Assembly (NCBI RefSeq): GCF_000003855.2
Contig: NW_003101670.1
Span: 954,841 to 1,018,840 of the forward strand
DNA: 64,000 bases
Source of the DNA: Blastomyces gilchristii SLH14081
Lineage: Eukaryota; Ascomycota; Eurotiomycetes; Onygenales; Ajellomycetaceae
Reading direction: 5' to 3'
The position numbers and the translations under genes are program-made. Shown in pieces: positions 62,311 to 64,000 of this stretch (positions are counted from its first letter, which is position 1; each line of letters opens with the position of its first letter). Under the pieces are notes generated by a model. That model saw only the letters and a list, made by a program, of their open reading frames with translations. It made no database searches and was not told where the DNA came from.

Positions 62311-64000
62311 TAGACTGGCCGCTGGGATCATGAATTTCACATTTGGTTTCATTTAATCTGATCTCATACATTTCTTAGTGTGAGTCCCACCAGGACCAAG
62401 CCTCAAAAAAATCTGAAAATAGATCATTTCTGAGAGAAATGATGTGAAAAATGATCAGATTTAATTCAAGAACAGTGAAATGAGAGTAATTTCTCAGAAT
62501 AAACTGTGAAAAATAATCATTCTTTCAAAATCAGAATGAGACTGAGACTGAAGATCAAATTCAGTCTCATTCAGTTCATTCAGTGATTACTTATATAATC
62601 AGAATTTGGTAATGATTATTGATAACACTTATGAAACAACTAAATACATTCTTGTGTAAGTTTATTCTTCACTTTCTTATGAAAATTACACTTCTCTGAT
62701 ATACTGTAATCAGAGATATTAAACTGTCTGATAATTTCATGTTTTATAATCATGAGTTTCTTGATTGTTTCTTCTTATAATTGTCTCTGATGATAGTAAT
62801 AAATATCTCAGCTTGAGTTGAACTTTCACTTCATTCTCATCTCTATCAATGAAATTATTAGAATATCACATATTATCAGTATAACAGTTAAATATATACT
62901 CTCAATAATTTTTCATAACTCTAGAATTAATTTAATGTGTAAATTTATTGAATCATCTTGAAGATAGCAGTCAAATTCAGTTTTATAAGTATGTAGTTTT
63001 GCCTGATTTTCAGTTGCAATCAATGTATACAAGTTCTGTTTTAAAGTTAGTATTATAGTTCTATATAATATGAAGTGTTATCAAAGATCATTACTTACTA
63101 GAGAATTGTATTTCACTGTCTTCATATCTCTAACATCTGCTCATTCAAATCTCTGATAGTTGGTATTGTAGTAGTCTTGAGCTAATTTAACATATAAGTC
63201 TCATTTCTCCTCTGTTCAATCTTGAGAAGTGTAGATATTAACTTAATAGAAGAGATCTAGTAGAGCTGCTACAGTATAGTACTCTGTAAAAGATTGTTCA
63301 GTTTTACTGTAATAATATACCAGTTTATCTCTTACAGCAATAATAGCCTGCACTATAGCATCATCTCAGACTGAATTTCTTTTTAAGTGATTCAACTGCT
63401 TCTTAAGATGAGTAAATAAACTGTTATACACTCATCAGACTGACTGTAGCATTGATGTACAAGTGATTGAGACTGTCTTTATTATCTTATAAAACTGAAA
63501 CAGTAAATCAATCACATATTTTAACTGAGTTCACTTTATATCAGAAAGTTTCAATATCTGAATCTTTTCTTAATCAGAGTATTGCACTCAATGATCAATT
63601 ATCTGATATAATTGAAGAGTCTGAACAGTTATCTTATATGTTGAACTTCACTGTATTCTAATATTCTGTATCATATTCAGTGATGTGACTGATTTATTTG
63701 TTTATTAAATATCATGAAATTATTATTATTGTTTAGAGAAGATACAAATCATATTAGCAATGTTTTAAATCTGTGATATTTAAATTATTAGTCAATCTAT
63801 TCAAAATTAACAGTAGTATTATTAAAAAGCATTATTAAAAAGTAATATTAAAAAGTGTTGTTAAAAAATATTATCTTTTACAAAGTAAATGTAAAAGTTA
63901 CTTGAGTAATTACTTTTATCTCATTCTCATCGCAAGAATCAGTCATTTCATTATTCTTCATCTCAATGTTAAGATTCTTTATCAGTGTTTGCATCACAAG
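62303..64000 (-). mobile_element. hAT element copy 2, 5' part in window
   Basis: Starts TAGACTGGCCG at 62311, preceded by AGTATGTC, its likely 8-bp target. It follows 50789-52478 base for base apart from C/T and G/A differences, through the end of the window. The transposase core lies beyond the edge, and only its C-terminal region is present. Confidence 0.88.

Noticed and set aside
1..64000. Mitochondrial DNA as the cause of the AT richness
   Set aside because: No mitochondrial genes or rRNA. The content is nuclear LTR, LINE and hAT elements with spliceosomal introns and RIP-type stops.

Overview
This window looks like heterochromatin from a filamentous ascomycete fungus (Pezizomycotina). 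It is AT-rich, carries no intact long reading frame, and is almost entirely transposable elements whose genes are full of stop codons. The stops mostly fall where conserved Trp, Gln or Arg codons should be (TGG to TGA, CAA/CAG to TAA/TAG). Copies of one family differ almost only by C-to-T and G-to-A changes, and CpG has nearly vanished outside small patches. That is the signature of repeat-induced point mutation (RIP). I cannot name the species. No tRNA, rRNA or CRISPR array was seen.

Layout. 1-680 is unrecognised. 681-1809 is the 3' end of a LINE with an (AAT)n tail, apparently inserted in a minus-strand Ty3/gypsy element D (1811-4957). About 4958-30000 is a host locus holding several dead genes that are not recognisable retroelement genes (called F, G, H and I here). 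It is split by two full-length LTR elements: A1 (6383-14588, minus strand, 167-bp LTRs, TSD ATAG) and C (17991-25779, plus strand, 533-bp LTRs, TSD ATATG, chromodomain). 29960-30640 is a small, much less mutated island. 30671-40238 is a Ty1/copia gag-pol, plus strand, split by the complete Ty3/gypsy chromovirus B1 (32563-38239, 308-bp LTRs, TSD ATTAT).

From 40239 to the end is one deep nest. Element B2 starts at 40239 inside the copia pol. It is interrupted in turn by a 502-bp non-autonomous hAT (41808-42309), by B3 on the minus strand (44079-49776, TSD GCTAA), and by a second small hAT (from 50292) that itself carries a 5.8-kb hAT with a recognisable transposase (50789-56619, perfect 8-bp TSD). 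B2 resumes at 56645. Its right LTR is broken at 58436 by A2, a second copy of A, and A2 is broken at 62311 by a second large hAT that leaves the window.

The most interesting feature is in family A. Both copies have gag-pol on the minus strand and, between pol and the 3' LTR, a convergent plus-strand gene with a conserved 126-bp spliceosomal intron, a Ser/Ala-rich segment and a Cys-rich module resembling fungal DUF3716-type putative zinc-binding domains. Gene G in the host locus is a second spliced gene with a similar Cys-rich module. The mutation spectrum (CpG and CpC contexts, with CpA largely spared) and the CpG-rich patches surviving at element ends are also unusual.
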